A stretch of 64,000 nucleotides of DNA from Streptomyces cadmiisoli (GTDB lineage Bacteria; Actinomycetota; Actinomycetes; Streptomycetales; Streptomycetaceae), in contig NZ_CP030073.1 of the NCBI RefSeq assembly GCF_003261055.1, forward strand, positions 7,998,001-8,062,000. Reading direction: 5' to 3'. Numbering within the stretch: position 1 is the first letter of the stretch; each line of letters starts with the position of its first letter. Shown here piece by piece: positions 7,192-17,900 of this stretch. The translations under genes and the position numbers were made by a program. The notes beneath the pieces are model-generated. The model was given only the letters and a program-made list of their open reading frames with translations, did no database searches and had not been told where the DNA came from.

Positions 7192-8940
7192 TCACGTGGT
7201 TCCGAGGACGCGCCGCAGTGCGTCCGAGAGGAGTGCGTGCGCCTCGTCGGCGTTCGCGGCGGCAGACGCGTGCCGGAAGCATACGAAGCCGTCGGGCCGT
7301 ACGAGCAGTGCGCCGCCGTCGGACGTCTCCCGAAGGCGCGCCCAGTCGCCGTACGGGTCCTCGTGGTCCTGCCCGGGTCCGATCACCACGGTGGCGACCT
7401 CGATGTCCTGGGCCTTCGCGGCCCGTACCCAGTCGTCGCCGCCGATGCCCGTCAGCAGGGTGAACCGGCCCCCGTCGACCGTGTCGAGGGTGGAGAGGGT
7501 GCGGGAGCCCGAGGTGATCCAGGCGTGCGGGAGCTTGGCGCCGGGGCGGCTGGAGGGCTGGTGGAACAGCTCCGGGTCACGGTCGAAGCCCGGGTCGGGG
7601 GTGCCGTCGGACACGATCGCGTCCGAGACGTAACGCTGGTTCAGGTCGACGCCGTGCGCGTTGAACTCGTACACCTTGAAGGCGATCGCCTCGCGCAGGC
7701 GGGTGCGCTGCTTCTCGGCGGCCTCGGAGGCGTCCTTGCGGGCGGCGATGTTGGCCCACAACTGCTCGGGGGTCTGCGGGTCGAGCCCGTCGAGCGCCTC
7801 GAAGACGGGTGCGGTCTCGCGGATCGACTGGTTGGCGCGGGTGACGATCTGCCGGCCGATCGGGGCGCGTTCGGCCGTGTAGGAGTCCAGCAGCGCGGGC
7901 GCGGCGTGACCGTCGAGGACGTACTTGAGCTTCCAGGCCAGGTTGTAGGAGTCCTGGACGGAGGTGTTGGAGCCGAGGCCGTTGGACGGCGGGTGGCGGT
8001 GGACGGCGTCTCCGGCGCAGAAGACACGGCCGTTGGCGTACGTCTCGGCGTACATCTCGTTCACGGTCCATGCTGACGACGACTTGACGGTTATCGGTAT
8101 GTCGTCGTCCCCGACGAGCTTGCGCACGATCGACTCGGCGTACTCGGTCGTCAGGTCGGGGGCACCGGCGGTGACGTCGTAGCCCCAGACGATCAGCCAT
8201 TCGTTCCACGGGCGTACGCAGCGCACCAGGCCCGCGCCGATGCCGCCGACCGTGGCGCCGGGCGCGAGGACCCAGTACAGGGTGGACGGGCGGTGAGCCG
8301 TGTACTTCGTCAGGTCCGCGTCGAAGACGATGTTGATGCTGCCGGCCACGCCCATCTGTCCGCCCATCGGCAGGCCGGCGTCCTCGGCGACCCGCGAACG
8401 GCCGCCGTCCGCGCCGATCAGGTACTTGGCGCGGATCTCGTAGGTGTCGCCGCGCAGCCGGTCGCGGACCGTCGCGGTGACGCCCTCGGCGTCCTGGGTG
8501 TGGGAGAGGTACTCGGTCTGGTAGCGCAACTTGGTGCCGCGGGCCACGGCCGCGTCGACGAGCACCGGCTCCATGATGTGCTGCGGCATGTCGCACATCC
8601 GCGTGGGGCTGGCGAGTTCGTGCGCGGCCTGGACCAGCGGGTCGTTGCCCCAGGAGCGGACCCGGCCCAGTTCCTCGCCCGCCAGGCTGGTGCAGAACGT
8701 CGTGTCGCCCATCAGCGGCTGGGGCGTCGCCAGGGCGACGACGTCCTGTTCGACGCCGAGGTCGCGCAGTACCTCCATGGTGCGCTGGTTGGTGATGTGC
8801 GCACGGGGTGTGTCGGCGAGGCGCGCGTAGCGGGTGACGACGATGTTGGGCACGCCGTAGGTGCTCAGGGCGAGGGCGGCCGAGGCGCCGGCGGGGCCGC
8901 TGCCGACGATCAGGACGTCGGTCTCGACGACTGTGGACAC
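7192..8940 (-). CDS. FAD-dependent phenol-type monooxygenase (resorcinol or phenol hydroxylase)
   Basis: 582 residues from the GTG at 8940 with AGGAG 8 nt upstream; an ATG nine codons earlier is possible. Class A flavoprotein hydroxylase: dinucleotide motif VGSGPAGASAAL at the N-terminus, the DG motif (YLIGADGGRSRVAED), the second FAD motif GDAVHRHPPSNGLGSNTSVQD, and a thioredoxin-like C-terminal domain, the layout of 2,4-dichlorophenol 6-monooxygenases and resorcinol hydroxylases. It likely hydroxylates a resorcinol-like phenol to hydroxyquinol for the downstream dioxygenase. First gene of the operon; operator copy B lies 62 bp upstream. The exact substrate cannot be read from sequence. Confidence 0.85.
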   Translation of the reverse strand: MSTVVETDVLIVGSGPAGASAALALSTYGVPNIVVTRYARLADTPRAHITNQRTMEVLRDLGVEQDVVALATPQPLMGDTTFCTSLAGEELGRVRSWGNDPLVQAAHELASPTRMCDMPQHIMEPVLVDAAVARGTKLRYQTEYLSHTQDAEGVTATVRDRLRGDTYEIRAKYLIGADGGRSRVAEDAGLPMGGQMGVAGSINIVFDADLTKYTAHRPSTLYWVLAPGATVGGIGAGLVRCVRPWNEWLIVWGYDVTAGAPDLTTEYAESIVRKLVGDDDIPITVKSSSAWTVNEMYAETYANGRVFCAGDAVHRHPPSNGLGSNTSVQDSYNLAWKLKYVLDGHAAPALLDSYTAERAPIGRQIVTRANQSIRETAPVFEALDGLDPQTPEQLWANIAARKDASEAAEKQRTRLREAIAFKVYEFNAHGVDLNQRYVSDAIVSDGTPDPGFDRDPELFHQPSSRPGAKLPHAWITSGSRTLSTLDTVDGGRFTLLTGIGGDDWVRAAKAQDIEVATVVIGPGQDHEDPYGDWARLRETSDGGALLVRPDGFVCFRHASAAANADEAHALLSDALRRVLGTT

Positions 8941-9001
8941 GGGAACGCTCCTGGGGGAAACGGACATCGAACGCTCATGGTCACGGAGTCGGACGGGCCG
9001 T

Positions 9002-9021
9002 GGGTGTCTCATTACGAGACG
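9002..9021. promoter_or_regulatory. Aromatic-cluster operator, copy B
   Basis: Same 20-mer as at 5178, in the divergent region between the monooxygenase (start 8940) and the AcoR-like regulator (start 9098). It is the expected site for the Fis-type HTH of that regulator. Confidence 0.75.
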
Positions 9022-9097
9022 CGCCGCACGCCCTCCGGTGCGGTACGGCGGCAAGGTTGTTGTTTGTTCAACTGAATCCGGTACGGTGGATGTCGCC

Positions 9098-10813
9098 GTG
9101 ACCACCACACAACAAGCCCCCGTCGGCCTCGCGGTCCCCACACTGCGCAGGGCACGCGAGAGGTTCCTGGCTGGGCAACCGCTGCCCGACGGCGTACCCG
9201 ACGAGGTCGTCGCCGCCTGGCGGCGCGCCCGGTTCTTCGGTGTGCCGCGCGATCTGCGGGAGACGTCGGCCGGGCCGCCGCCGCGCGAGCCGTCGGCGCT
9301 GCTCGCCGCGGCCCGCCCGGTACTCGAACGCATCGCCCCCGCCCTGGACGGCGACGGGACGCTCCTGTTGCTCACCGACGAGCGGCTGCGCGTGCTCTGG
9401 AGCGCGGGAAGCCTCGACGGGGAGGAAGCCTGCGCGGACCTGTCCGAGCGGGCGGTCGGCCACAACAGCGCGGCGCTCGCGCTGCGTACGAGGCGCCGCG
9501 GCGAGGTGCACGGACCCGAGCACTTCCTGGACCGCTGGCAGGAGGTGTCCGCGGTCAGCGTTCCCGTGCTCGCACCGGACGGTGCCCAGGCGCTCGGCAC
9601 ACTGACCGTCGCGACCGGGATGCGCGCGGGCTGCCGGCCGCACCCCCAGGCCGCACTCGTGGAGGGGGCCACCGCCGCGGTCGAGGCCGAACTGCTGGCC
9701 CGCGCGGGGCAGACCGAACGCGTCCTGCTCGACGCCTATCTGCGGGCCACCCGGACGCCGGACGGCGCAGTCGTCGCCGTGCTCGACGGCCGCAACCGCC
9801 TGATCAGCGCCGAGGCGGAGCGGGTGCTGACGCCCGAGGTGCTGCAGGCGCTGGAGCGTACGGCGGTGGCCGCACGACGCGGCAACGAGACGGCCGAGCC
9901 GGTGCTGCCGGACACGGCGGCATGCACCGCGCGCATCACGCAGGTGCGACAGGACGGGGCCGTCGTGGGGATCGTGGCGGCACTGCGGCCGCTGCGCGAA
10001 CCGGTACGGGCGATCATGCCCTCCGCCGGGCTCACCCTGACCGGTTCCTCCGTCGCCTGGCGCTACGCGGTCGGACGCGCCGTCGAACTGGCCCGCACCC
10101 CCGAACCGCTGCTGCTGACCGGTGAGCGCGGCACCGGGAAGACGACACTCGCGAGGGAACTCCTGGCCGGCCACGCCGTACGGATCGTCGACGCGGCGGA
10201 GCGCGTCGAACTCGGCTGCCCGCCCGCCGACCTCGTGGACGGCCGCGCCCTGCTGATCCGGCACGCCGAGCGGATGGCGCAGCCCGCAGTCGCCGCCCTG
10301 AACTCGCTGCTCGACACGCACCCGCACATGTGGCTGCTGGTCACCTACACACCCGGCACACAGCCCGGCCCCTGCCTGCAACGCCTGCTGGACCAGCTCG
10401 GCGCCCGCTCGGTCACCCTCCCGGCACTACGGGAACGCGCCGAGGACATACGGCAGTTGCTGCGGGCCCTGACCCCGCGCTCCGCCCCGGGCCGACCGCC
10501 GCTGACCTGGACGCTGGACGCCCTGCGCGCGCTGGAGCGCTACCCGTGGCCCGGGAACGTCACCGAACTCGGCCGGGTCGTCAAAGCGTTGGCGGAGGAC
10601 CGCCGGGTCACGGGACCGGTGCGCCGGTCCGAACTGCCGGAAGCCGTGCGCGAAGGGCCCGCCCCGCGGCAGCTCAGCCCCATGGAGCACGCCGAACGCG
10701 TCACGATCCTGGAGGCGCTGCACCGCCACGGGGGCAACAAGACACGCGCGGCGGCGGCGCTGGGGATCGGGCGCGCGACGCTGTACCGCAAACTGCGCGG
10801 CTATCTCGGCTGA
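9098..10813 (+). CDS. AcoR-like GAF / AAA-like / Fis-HTH regulator of the aromatic operon
   Basis: 571 residues from the GTG at 9098, with GGTGG 8 nt upstream; the frame is open further 5' but runs over the divergent promoter. An N-terminal GAF-type sensor region (about 50-210) is followed by an AAA-like domain with Walker A GERGTGKTT and a C-terminal Fis-type HTH (ILEALHRHGGNKTRAAAALGIGRATLYRKL). The GAFTGA loop that contacts sigma54 is absent and the AAA region is shortened, as expected in a lineage without RpoN. It is transcribed divergently from the monooxygenase and most likely binds the 20-bp site between them in response to the aromatic substrate. Confidence 0.85.
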   Translation: MTTTQQAPVGLAVPTLRRARERFLAGQPLPDGVPDEVVAAWRRARFFGVPRDLRETSAGPPPREPSALLAAARPVLERIAPALDGDGTLLLLTDERLRVLWSAGSLDGEEACADLSERAVGHNSAALALRTRRRGEVHGPEHFLDRWQEVSAVSVPVLAPDGAQALGTLTVATGMRAGCRPHPQAALVEGATAAVEAELLARAGQTERVLLDAYLRATRTPDGAVVAVLDGRNRLISAEAERVLTPEVLQALERTAVAARRGNETAEPVLPDTAACTARITQVRQDGAVVGIVAALRPLREPVRAIMPSAGLTLTGSSVAWRYAVGRAVELARTPEPLLLTGERGTGKTTLARELLAGHAVRIVDAAERVELGCPPADLVDGRALLIRHAERMAQPAVAALNSLLDTHPHMWLLVTYTPGTQPGPCLQRLLDQLGARSVTLPALRERAEDIRQLLRALTPRSAPGRPPLTWTLDALRALERYPWPGNVTELGRVVKALAEDRRVTGPVRRSELPEAVREGPAPRQLSPMEHAERVTILEALHRHGGNKTRAAAALGIGRATLYRKLRGYLG

Positions 10814-10868
10814 GCCCGCACCGCCCCGGTCACCACCGCGCCGCGACGTGCCGGCGCACGGAGAAGGG

Positions 10869-11360
10869 TCAGCCCAGTGACTCGAAGTACGCCTTCTGCG
10901 CGGGGTAGTAGTCCGCGAAGTCGGGTCGGGGTCCGCCCGTGCGGGCCGCGGTGAGCATGTCCAGGTAGTACTCCCAGCCCGGTCCGGTCTCCCCGAGGTG
11001 TTCCCTGGAGGTGAGGTGGTGGACCAGTCGGAGCTCCGTGACGCCGTCGCTCTCGGCCACCAGCAGCTCCAGTGACCAGGAGCCGGATTCGCCCTGCGTC
11101 GAGACCGCGAGCCGGCGCGGTGCCTCGCAGGCGTCGATCCGGACCGGGATCCAGTCGTCCGACTCCTCGAACACCATCTGCACTTCGATGGTGCGGCCGG
11201 GAGCCCCCTCGCCGCGCCACGGGCCGAACCAGCGCGCGGTGCGCTCCGGCTCGGTGACGCTCGCCCAGACGTCCTCGGCGGAGGCGCGGTAGGTGCGGGT
11301 GAGGATCAGGTCGTGGCCCGTCGCCGTGGGGACGAGCCGGCCGGAGGGTTCGAGAGTCAT
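10869..11360 (-). CDS. SRPBCC / AHSA1-domain protein
   Basis: 163 residues from the ATG at 11360 (AAGGA upstream). A START-like AHSA1 fold: LTRTYRASAEDVWASVTEPERTARWFGPW near the N-terminus and a C-terminal helix GPGWEYYLDMLTAARTGG. Such proteins carry a hydrophobic cavity; their substrate is usually unknown. The start overlaps the stop of the ArsR gene by four bases (ATGA). The ArsR plus AHSA1 pair is a widespread two-gene unit. Confidence 0.85.
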   Translation of the reverse strand: MTLEPSGRLVPTATGHDLILTRTYRASAEDVWASVTEPERTARWFGPWRGEGAPGRTIEVQMVFEESDDWIPVRIDACEAPRRLAVSTQGESGSWSLELLVAESDGVTELRLVHHLTSREHLGETGPGWEYYLDMLTAARTGGPRPDFADYYPAQKAYFESLG

Positions 11361-11764
11361 GCGGTGTCCTTCTGTTGTGCTGTGCTCGGGGTGCCGGCGG
11401 GCTCGGATCGGCCGCGTTCCCGGCGTGCCCGGTGGACCTCGGTGTCCAGTGCCGCCAGCTGCCGGGACCAGTCCGGGGCCCGGCGGCCCTCGAACTGGAC
11501 GAGCCACTCGCTGAGGCGGGCGAGCGGGACGTGGACGAGCGTGTAGCGCCGGTGGCGCCCGTGCTGCTCGTCCCGCACCAGCCCGCTCTCGCGGAGTACC
11601 CGCAGGTGACGGCTGACCGCCGGGCGGCTGATGGAGAACCGGGCGGCGATCTCGCCCGCCGTCAGCGGGGCGTGCCGCAACATGACCAGGATCTCCCGGC
11701 GCACCGGATCGGCGACGGCAGCGGCCACGTCGGTCAGTTCGTCCACGGGAAAAGCGTAACCCAT
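11357..11764 (-). CDS. ArsR-family winged-helix repressor
   Basis: 135 residues. Winged HTH at about 10-85: VADPVRREILVMLRHAPLTAGEIAARF, SISRPAVSRHLRVLRESGLVRDEQHGRHRRYTL. No metal-binding ELCVCDL-type motif is visible, so it belongs to the non-metal ArsR branch that pairs with AHSA1 proteins. The ATG lies inside a perfect 20-bp palindrome, a clear sign of autoregulation. No ribosome site precedes it, so a leaderless message is likely. Confidence 0.85.
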   Translation of the reverse strand: MGYAFPVDELTDVAAAVADPVRREILVMLRHAPLTAGEIAARFSISRPAVSRHLRVLRESGLVRDEQHGRHRRYTLVHVPLARLSEWLVQFEGRRAPDWSRQLAALDTEVHRARRERGRSEPAGTPSTAQQKDTA

Positions 11765-11773
11765 GGGTTACGC
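11754..11773. promoter_or_regulatory. Perfect 20-bp palindrome over the arsR start codon
   Basis: GCGTAACCCATGGGTTACGC, exact over all 20 bases; the ATG of the repressor gene is its centre (minus strand). It would block transcription start when bound by ArsR. Confidence 0.75.
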
Positions 11774-11832
11774 GTCATCGCGTCGCACGGGTCGCGTCGC
11801 CCCGATCCGAGCCGGGACAGCGGGTGGCCGAG

Positions 11833-11870
11833 GGGTAACCCGCCGCCGCCCCGCACCCGATGCGTATGAT
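11833..11870 (+). promoter_or_regulatory. Possible megasynthase promoter with an ArsR-like half-site
   Basis: TATGAT at 11865-11870 makes a fair -10 box, 40 bp before the ATG. The -35 region is weak, but GGGTAACCC (11833-11841) lies just upstream and shares GTAACCC with the ArsR palindrome 70 bp away. Confidence 0.35.
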
Positions 11871-11910
11871 CACGAACGGCTCGCAGGAGGCGGACGGGGG
11901 AGGGGAACGC

Positions 11911-14900
11911 ATGGCCCGGCGCGCGGCGGCCGGCACGGCCACCACCCTGCTCGACACACTGCTGCACTCCGCCGAGCGCTCCCCCGGGCAAGTCGTCGTC
12001 CACCTCCGCGCGGACGGCACCGAGCGCACCGTCACCTTCGCCGATCTCCGCGACGAGGCACTGCGCGTCGCGGGCGCCCTGCACGCCGCGGGCCTCGCAC
12101 CCGGTACCCCCGTCCCGCTCGTCGCCGGCCCGGGGGAGCGCTTTCAGTCGATGTTCTGGGGCGCGGTCGCGGCGGGACTCGTACCGGTGCCGCTGGCCGC
12201 CGACCCGCGCCGGGTCGGACCCGTGTGGGAACTGCTGGGTCGTCCGGCCGTGATGGTGGACGACACCACGGCCGACCTGCTCGGCGAGCTTCCCGGTCCC
12301 GTGCGGGCCCTGCCGCTGGACCTGCTGCGCGAGGGCCACCCGCCGCCCCGGCCGGTCAGGGCCGAGCCGCGGGACGTCGCGTTCCTGCAGTTCTCCTCCG
12401 GCAGCACCGGCGCACCGAAGGGCGTCGAACTCACCCACGCCGCCGTACTGGCGAACCTCCGGCAGATCCGCACCGCCATGGACATCGGCCCCTGCGACGT
12501 CGTGATGACCTGGATGCCGTACTTCCATGACATGGGCCTGATCGGCACGCACCTCGTGCCCATGGCGGCGGGTCTGAAGCAGGTCAGGCTGGAGCCGCTG
12601 TCCTTCGCCAAGCGTCCGGCCCTGTGGCTGGAGGCGGCGGCCCGGCACCGGGCGACCCTGCTGTCCGCCGCGAACTTCGCCCTGGCCCTGACCCTGCGGC
12701 GGGTGCCCGACACCGTCTGGCCCGGACTCGATCTGAGCGCGGTACGACTGATGCTGGTCGGCGCCGAGCCCATCGCGCCCCGCGTCTGGCGGGACTTCAC
12801 CGCCGCGGCCCGGCCGTCCGGGCTGGCCGCCACGGCCCCGCTGCCCGTGTACGGGCTGGCCGAGGCCACGCTCGCCGTGACCGTGCCCCCGCTCGGGGAG
12901 GTCGCCGCGCCGCTGGTCCTGGACCGGGCGGAGCTGGGCCGGGGCCGGGCCGTGCTCACCGGACCGGGCCCGCACACGCTGGAACTGATGGATGTCGGAC
13001 GTCCCGTGCCCGGCTGCGAGATCCGCGTCACCGACGACTCCGGCCGGCCGCTCGGCGAACGGCGGGTCGGCCACGTCGAGGTCAGCGGCCCGCAGGTGGC
13101 GCTCGGCTACCACCGGGCCCCCGAGGCGACCGGGGCCGTGTTCCGCGACGGCTGGCTGCGCACCGGCGACCTCGGCTTCCTGAACGGGGGCCGGCTCTGT
13201 GTCACCGGGCGGCACAAGGACGTCGTCTTCGTCGGCGGCCGTACCTTCCACGCGGCCGACATCGAGGAGACGGCCGCCACCACGCCGGGGCTGCCCGCGG
13301 GCAGCGCGGCGGCGATCGGCTCGACCGACCCGCACACCGGCGCCGAACGCGTCGTCGTGTTCGTGCAGTGGGCGCGGCCGTCGTGGGCGACCGCCCTGCC
13401 GGTGCTCAGCGCGGCGGCGGCCCGCGTCCGGGAGTCCCTCGGCCACGACGACGTGCGGGTGCTGCCCCTGCCGCCGGGCGCGTTCCCCCGCACGACCAGC
13501 GGAAAGCTGCGGCGCGGGCTGATGCGTGCGCGCTTCGAGTCCGGTGCCTACGGCGCGGTCCAGGAGCGCCTGACGGCGGCGAGGGCGTTGCACGAGGCGG
13601 CCCGGGAACGCCCGGCGGACGCGGGACGCGGGGCGGCCGGGGGCACATCGGACGGACCGGGGGAGCGGTCCGGCCGGGCCGACGGTCCGGAGGCATCCGA
13701 AAGCGGCCCGACGGTCCGGTCGCGGCCGGCACCCGAGGAGACGGCAGGCTCGGCCGTGACGGCCGCGCCGCGCTCACGCCGGGACGTCCAGGACGGCGTC
13801 CTCGGCATCTGGGCACGCGCTCTCGATCTGCCACCCGAACGGATCGGCCCGGACGACCGGTTCTTCGACCTCGGCGGATCGTCGCTCAAGGCGATGGCCG
13901 TGCTCGCCGAGATCGAGGACACCTTCTCCCTCACGGTGGAACCGCGCGTCCTGCGCGACCACGACACCGTCGCCGCACTCGCCGGACATGTGCTCGCCCT
14001 GGTCGCACCGCCGGTCCCGGGAGACCCGATGACGCCGGAGCCCGCCACCGGCAGCGCGCGGCGGCAGGACCGCACCGGAGAGGCACGACAGCACGGCTGC
14101 GGGGACCCGGGACCGCGGGGCTCCGCCGGCCGGGCCCGGCCCACCGTCTCGGACGCCGACCGAGCAACGTCCGACGGCGCGGCCCGGCCGGTCGTCGCGG
14201 TGCTCGCCACGGCCTGCCGGTTCCCCGGTGCGGAGACGCCGGAGGACTTCTGGGACCTGCTGGCCGCCGGCCGGGACACGATCACCGCCGTACCGGACGG
14301 CCGCTGGGACGACGCGCGCGAGGGATCCGCCGCGTCCACGCACCACGGGTCCTTCCTCGCCGACCCCGCGGCGTTCGACGCCGCCTTCTTCGGTATGGAC
14401 GACGAGGAGGCGCGCGCCACCGACCCGCAGGCCAGGATCTTCCTGGAGCTGGCCCACGAAGCCCTGGAGCGCGCCGGATACGCCGGGCCCCGCCGAAACG
14501 GGCTCCGGGTCGGGGTGTTCGCCGCCCTCGGCGACAGCGGCCACCGCGAGGTCCTCACCGACGCGTCGGACGGCGACCTCGCCGCGCACCCGGCCGCGCT
14601 CACCGGCAACCTGCCGAACCTGATCGCCGCCCGCGTCTCCCAGGCGCTCGACCTGCACGGGCCCGCGCTCGCCGTGGACACCGCCTGCTCGTCGGCGCTG
14701 GTGGCGCTCCATCTGGCACGGCGCAGCCTGGAGTCCGGCGAGTGCGATCTCGCCGTGGTCGGCGGGGTCCAGCTGGCCCTGACCTCGACCGGCCACCGTC
14801 TGCTGGAACGCGCGGGCGCGCTGTCCCCGACCGGCGGCAGCCGGCCCTTCGGCGCCGCCGCCGACGGCATCGTGCCCGGGGAGGGCGGAGCGGCCGTCGT

Positions 14901-17900
14901 CCTCGCGCGCCTGGACGAGGCGCAGCGGTCCGGCGACCCGGTGCTCGCCCTGGTACGCGGCACGGCGGTGAACAACGACGGCCGGTCGCTCAGTCTGCTC
15001 GCCCCCAACCCCCGCACGCAGCGCCAGGTCATCACCCAGGCGTACCGCGACAGCGGCGTCGACCCGGACACCGTCTCGTACGTCGAGGCCCACGGAACCG
15101 GCACTCCGGTGGGCGACCCCGTCGAGGCGCAGTCGCTCGGACACGCCTTCCCGCCCCGCCCGGACGGCCGCCCGCGGCTGCTCGGCTCGGTCAAGGCGAA
15201 CATCGGGCACCTGCTCAACGCCGCGGGCATGCCCGGTCTGGTCAAAGTGGTGCTGGCCCTTCAGCACCGGCAGGTGCCGCCCTTTCCACCGGGCACGGTG
15301 CCCGCCTCCTACCTGGAGCGTGTCGCTCCGGGCTTCGAACTCGTCACCGACCACAGGCAGTGGCAGGCATCCGGGCCCCTGGTCGCGGGCGTGAACGCGT
15401 TCGGCTTCGGCGGCACCAACGCGCACGCCGTCCTGGAGGAGGCGCCCCGGCGGGCGGCCCCGGCGCGCGCGGCCGACGCCCCGCACCTGCTCACCCTGTC
15501 GGCCCACGACGCCGACGCCCTGCGGGTCGCCGCGGACGACCTGGCGGCGCATCTGCGGGCACATCCGGAGCTGGACGAGGCCGACGTCTGCGCCACCGTG
15601 AACACCGCCCGCGACGACGGGCCGTTCCGCCTGGCCGTGGTCGCCGACGGCGACCTCGCCGACCGGCTCGGCCGTGCCGTCGGGCAGCGGGCCGGCCGGT
15701 CCCGCCCCCGCACCGTGTTCCTGTTCCCCGGTCAGGGAGCACAACGACCCGGGCAGGGACACGCGCTGTACCGGACGGCCCCGGTGTTCCGCGACGTCCT
15801 GGACGAAGCCGCCGCGGTGGCGGGACCGATTCTCGGGCGGACACTGACACGGTGGTGCCTGGACCCCGACGTGGATCCGGCCGGACCGGCGAGGACGGAG
15901 GTGGCGCAGCCGCTGCTCGTCGCCTTCGGGGTGGGGATCGCCCGGCAACTGGCCGCATGGGGCGCGACCCCGGACGCGGTCGCCGGGCACAGCGTCGGCG
16001 AGGTGGCGGCCGCGTGTGCCGCCGGTGCGTTCACCCTGGCCGAAGCGGTGGAGCTCGCCGTCGAACGCGGTCGGCTCTTCGCCTCCCTGAGCACCCCGGG
16101 AGCCATGGCCGCCGTCAGGGGTGACGAGGACACCGTCGCCGATGTCGTGGCCGCGTCCGGCGGCGCCCTGTGCGTGGCGGCGGTCAACGGGCCGACGCAA
16201 GTGGTGCTGTCCGGCACGGAGGGTGCCGTCGACCGGGCCGTGGCGGAACTGTCGAGGCGCGGGGTGGCCGCGCGCCGACTGCGCGTGTCCCACGCCTTCC
16301 ACTCGCCGATGCTGGAACCGGTCCTGGATCAGCTCGGCGACGTGGCGAAGACACTGACGGCACGGCCGGCGGCCGTACCGATGCTCAGCACGGTCACCGG
16401 CGAGTGGCGGCCCGAACTCACCCCGGGGTACTGGCGGGAGCACGCGGTACGCCCCGTGAGGTTCGGCGCGGCCGTCGCGCGGTTCCTGGACGACGGTTTC
16501 GACACCTTCGTGGAGCTCGGCCCGGGGAACTCCCTGGGCGGCGCGGTCCGTTCGGTCGCCGCCACACACGCGTCGGCCGGCTCCGACGTGACGGTGCTGC
16601 CGGCGACGGCCGTACCGGCCGCCGGAGCCGAGGACGGCCCGGCCGCCGCGGGGGCGAGTGAACTGCTGGAGACGGTGGGCCGTCTGTGGACCCTGGGTGC
16701 GCCGCTGGACCGGACGGGCCGGCCCACCCGGCGGCCGCGGGCGACGGTGCCGACCTACCCGTTCCGCCGGAGCCGCCACCGGCCGCGCAGGACCGGCGCG
16801 CCGGCCGGCGCGTCCGCGGCGACGTCCGCGGCAAGGGCCGCCGAGGACCGGCCCGTTGCGCCCGCGCCGTCCGCAGTCACCCAGCGCCTCGACTGGTGTG
16901 ACACGCCGCTGACGTCCGCCCCCGGACCGCGCGTCGTACGACTGGTGGGCGCGGACCACGCACTCGGCCGCGCCCTGGCCGCCCGGCTCACCGGGCGCGG
17001 ACTGACGGTGCTGGGCCGGGACGGCACCGGAGCACCGGACCCGACCCCGGTGGACGCCGTGATCTGGCTGGACGGGGAGCCCACCGGGCCCCTCGACGGT
17101 CCGGAGTCCGTGGACGTCGCGAGCAGTTCCGCCCTCTCCGCACTGCGCCAGGTTCTGGACCAGGTGTCCGCCGGCTGCTCCCGGCTGCTGGTGGTCACCG
17201 AGGACGCGTACGCCATCGGTGCCTCGTCCGCATACCCCCGCCCGGCGGGGGCGCTGGCGCACGGCTTCGCGCTGGCCCTGCCCGAGGAGCATCGCGGACT
17301 GGCCTCCCGCGGTGTGGACCTGACCTCCGTCGACCCGCTCGACCTACGGGTCGACGCGGTGGAGAGCGAGCTTTGCGCGGTCCACGCGCCGGGCGCGGAC
17401 GGCACCGTCGCCTGGCGGGCCGGCCGCAGGCTCGGCCGTACACCGGTCGACGTGACCGCCCCCACGACGGTCGAAGGGCTGCCGCCGCACGGCACGTACC
17501 TCATCACCGGAGGCGCCGGGGGGCTCGGCTCCGCCCTCGCGCGCGACCTGGCCGACCGCGGCGCCCGCGAGGTGATCCTCACCGGACGGTCCACCGCCGC
17601 GCCGCGGACACTGCTCGCCGACCTGCGGTCGCGCGGGGCACTGGTCCGCCACCTCACCGCCGACGTGTCCGACGCGGAGGCCGTCGACGCGCTGATGGCC
17701 GCTCTCCCGCCGCTGGACGGGGTCTTCCACGCGGCCGGCACGGCCCGGCCCGGGACGCTGCGCGGCAAGTCGGAACCGGAGATCGCCGATGTGCTCGCCG
17801 CCAAGGTGCGCGGCACCGTGCTGCTGGCCGACGCGCTGCGCCGGCACGGGCAGGAACCGGCCGTGCGCGTCGCCTTCTCCTCCGTCTCCTCCGTGCTGCC

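Noticed and set aside
13774..17292. Very long open frame (over 1100 codons) on the minus strand inside the megasynthase
   Set aside because: It is the mirror of GC-biased codons in the plus-strand PKS gene; the translation has no domains and is Arg/Gly/Gln-rich.
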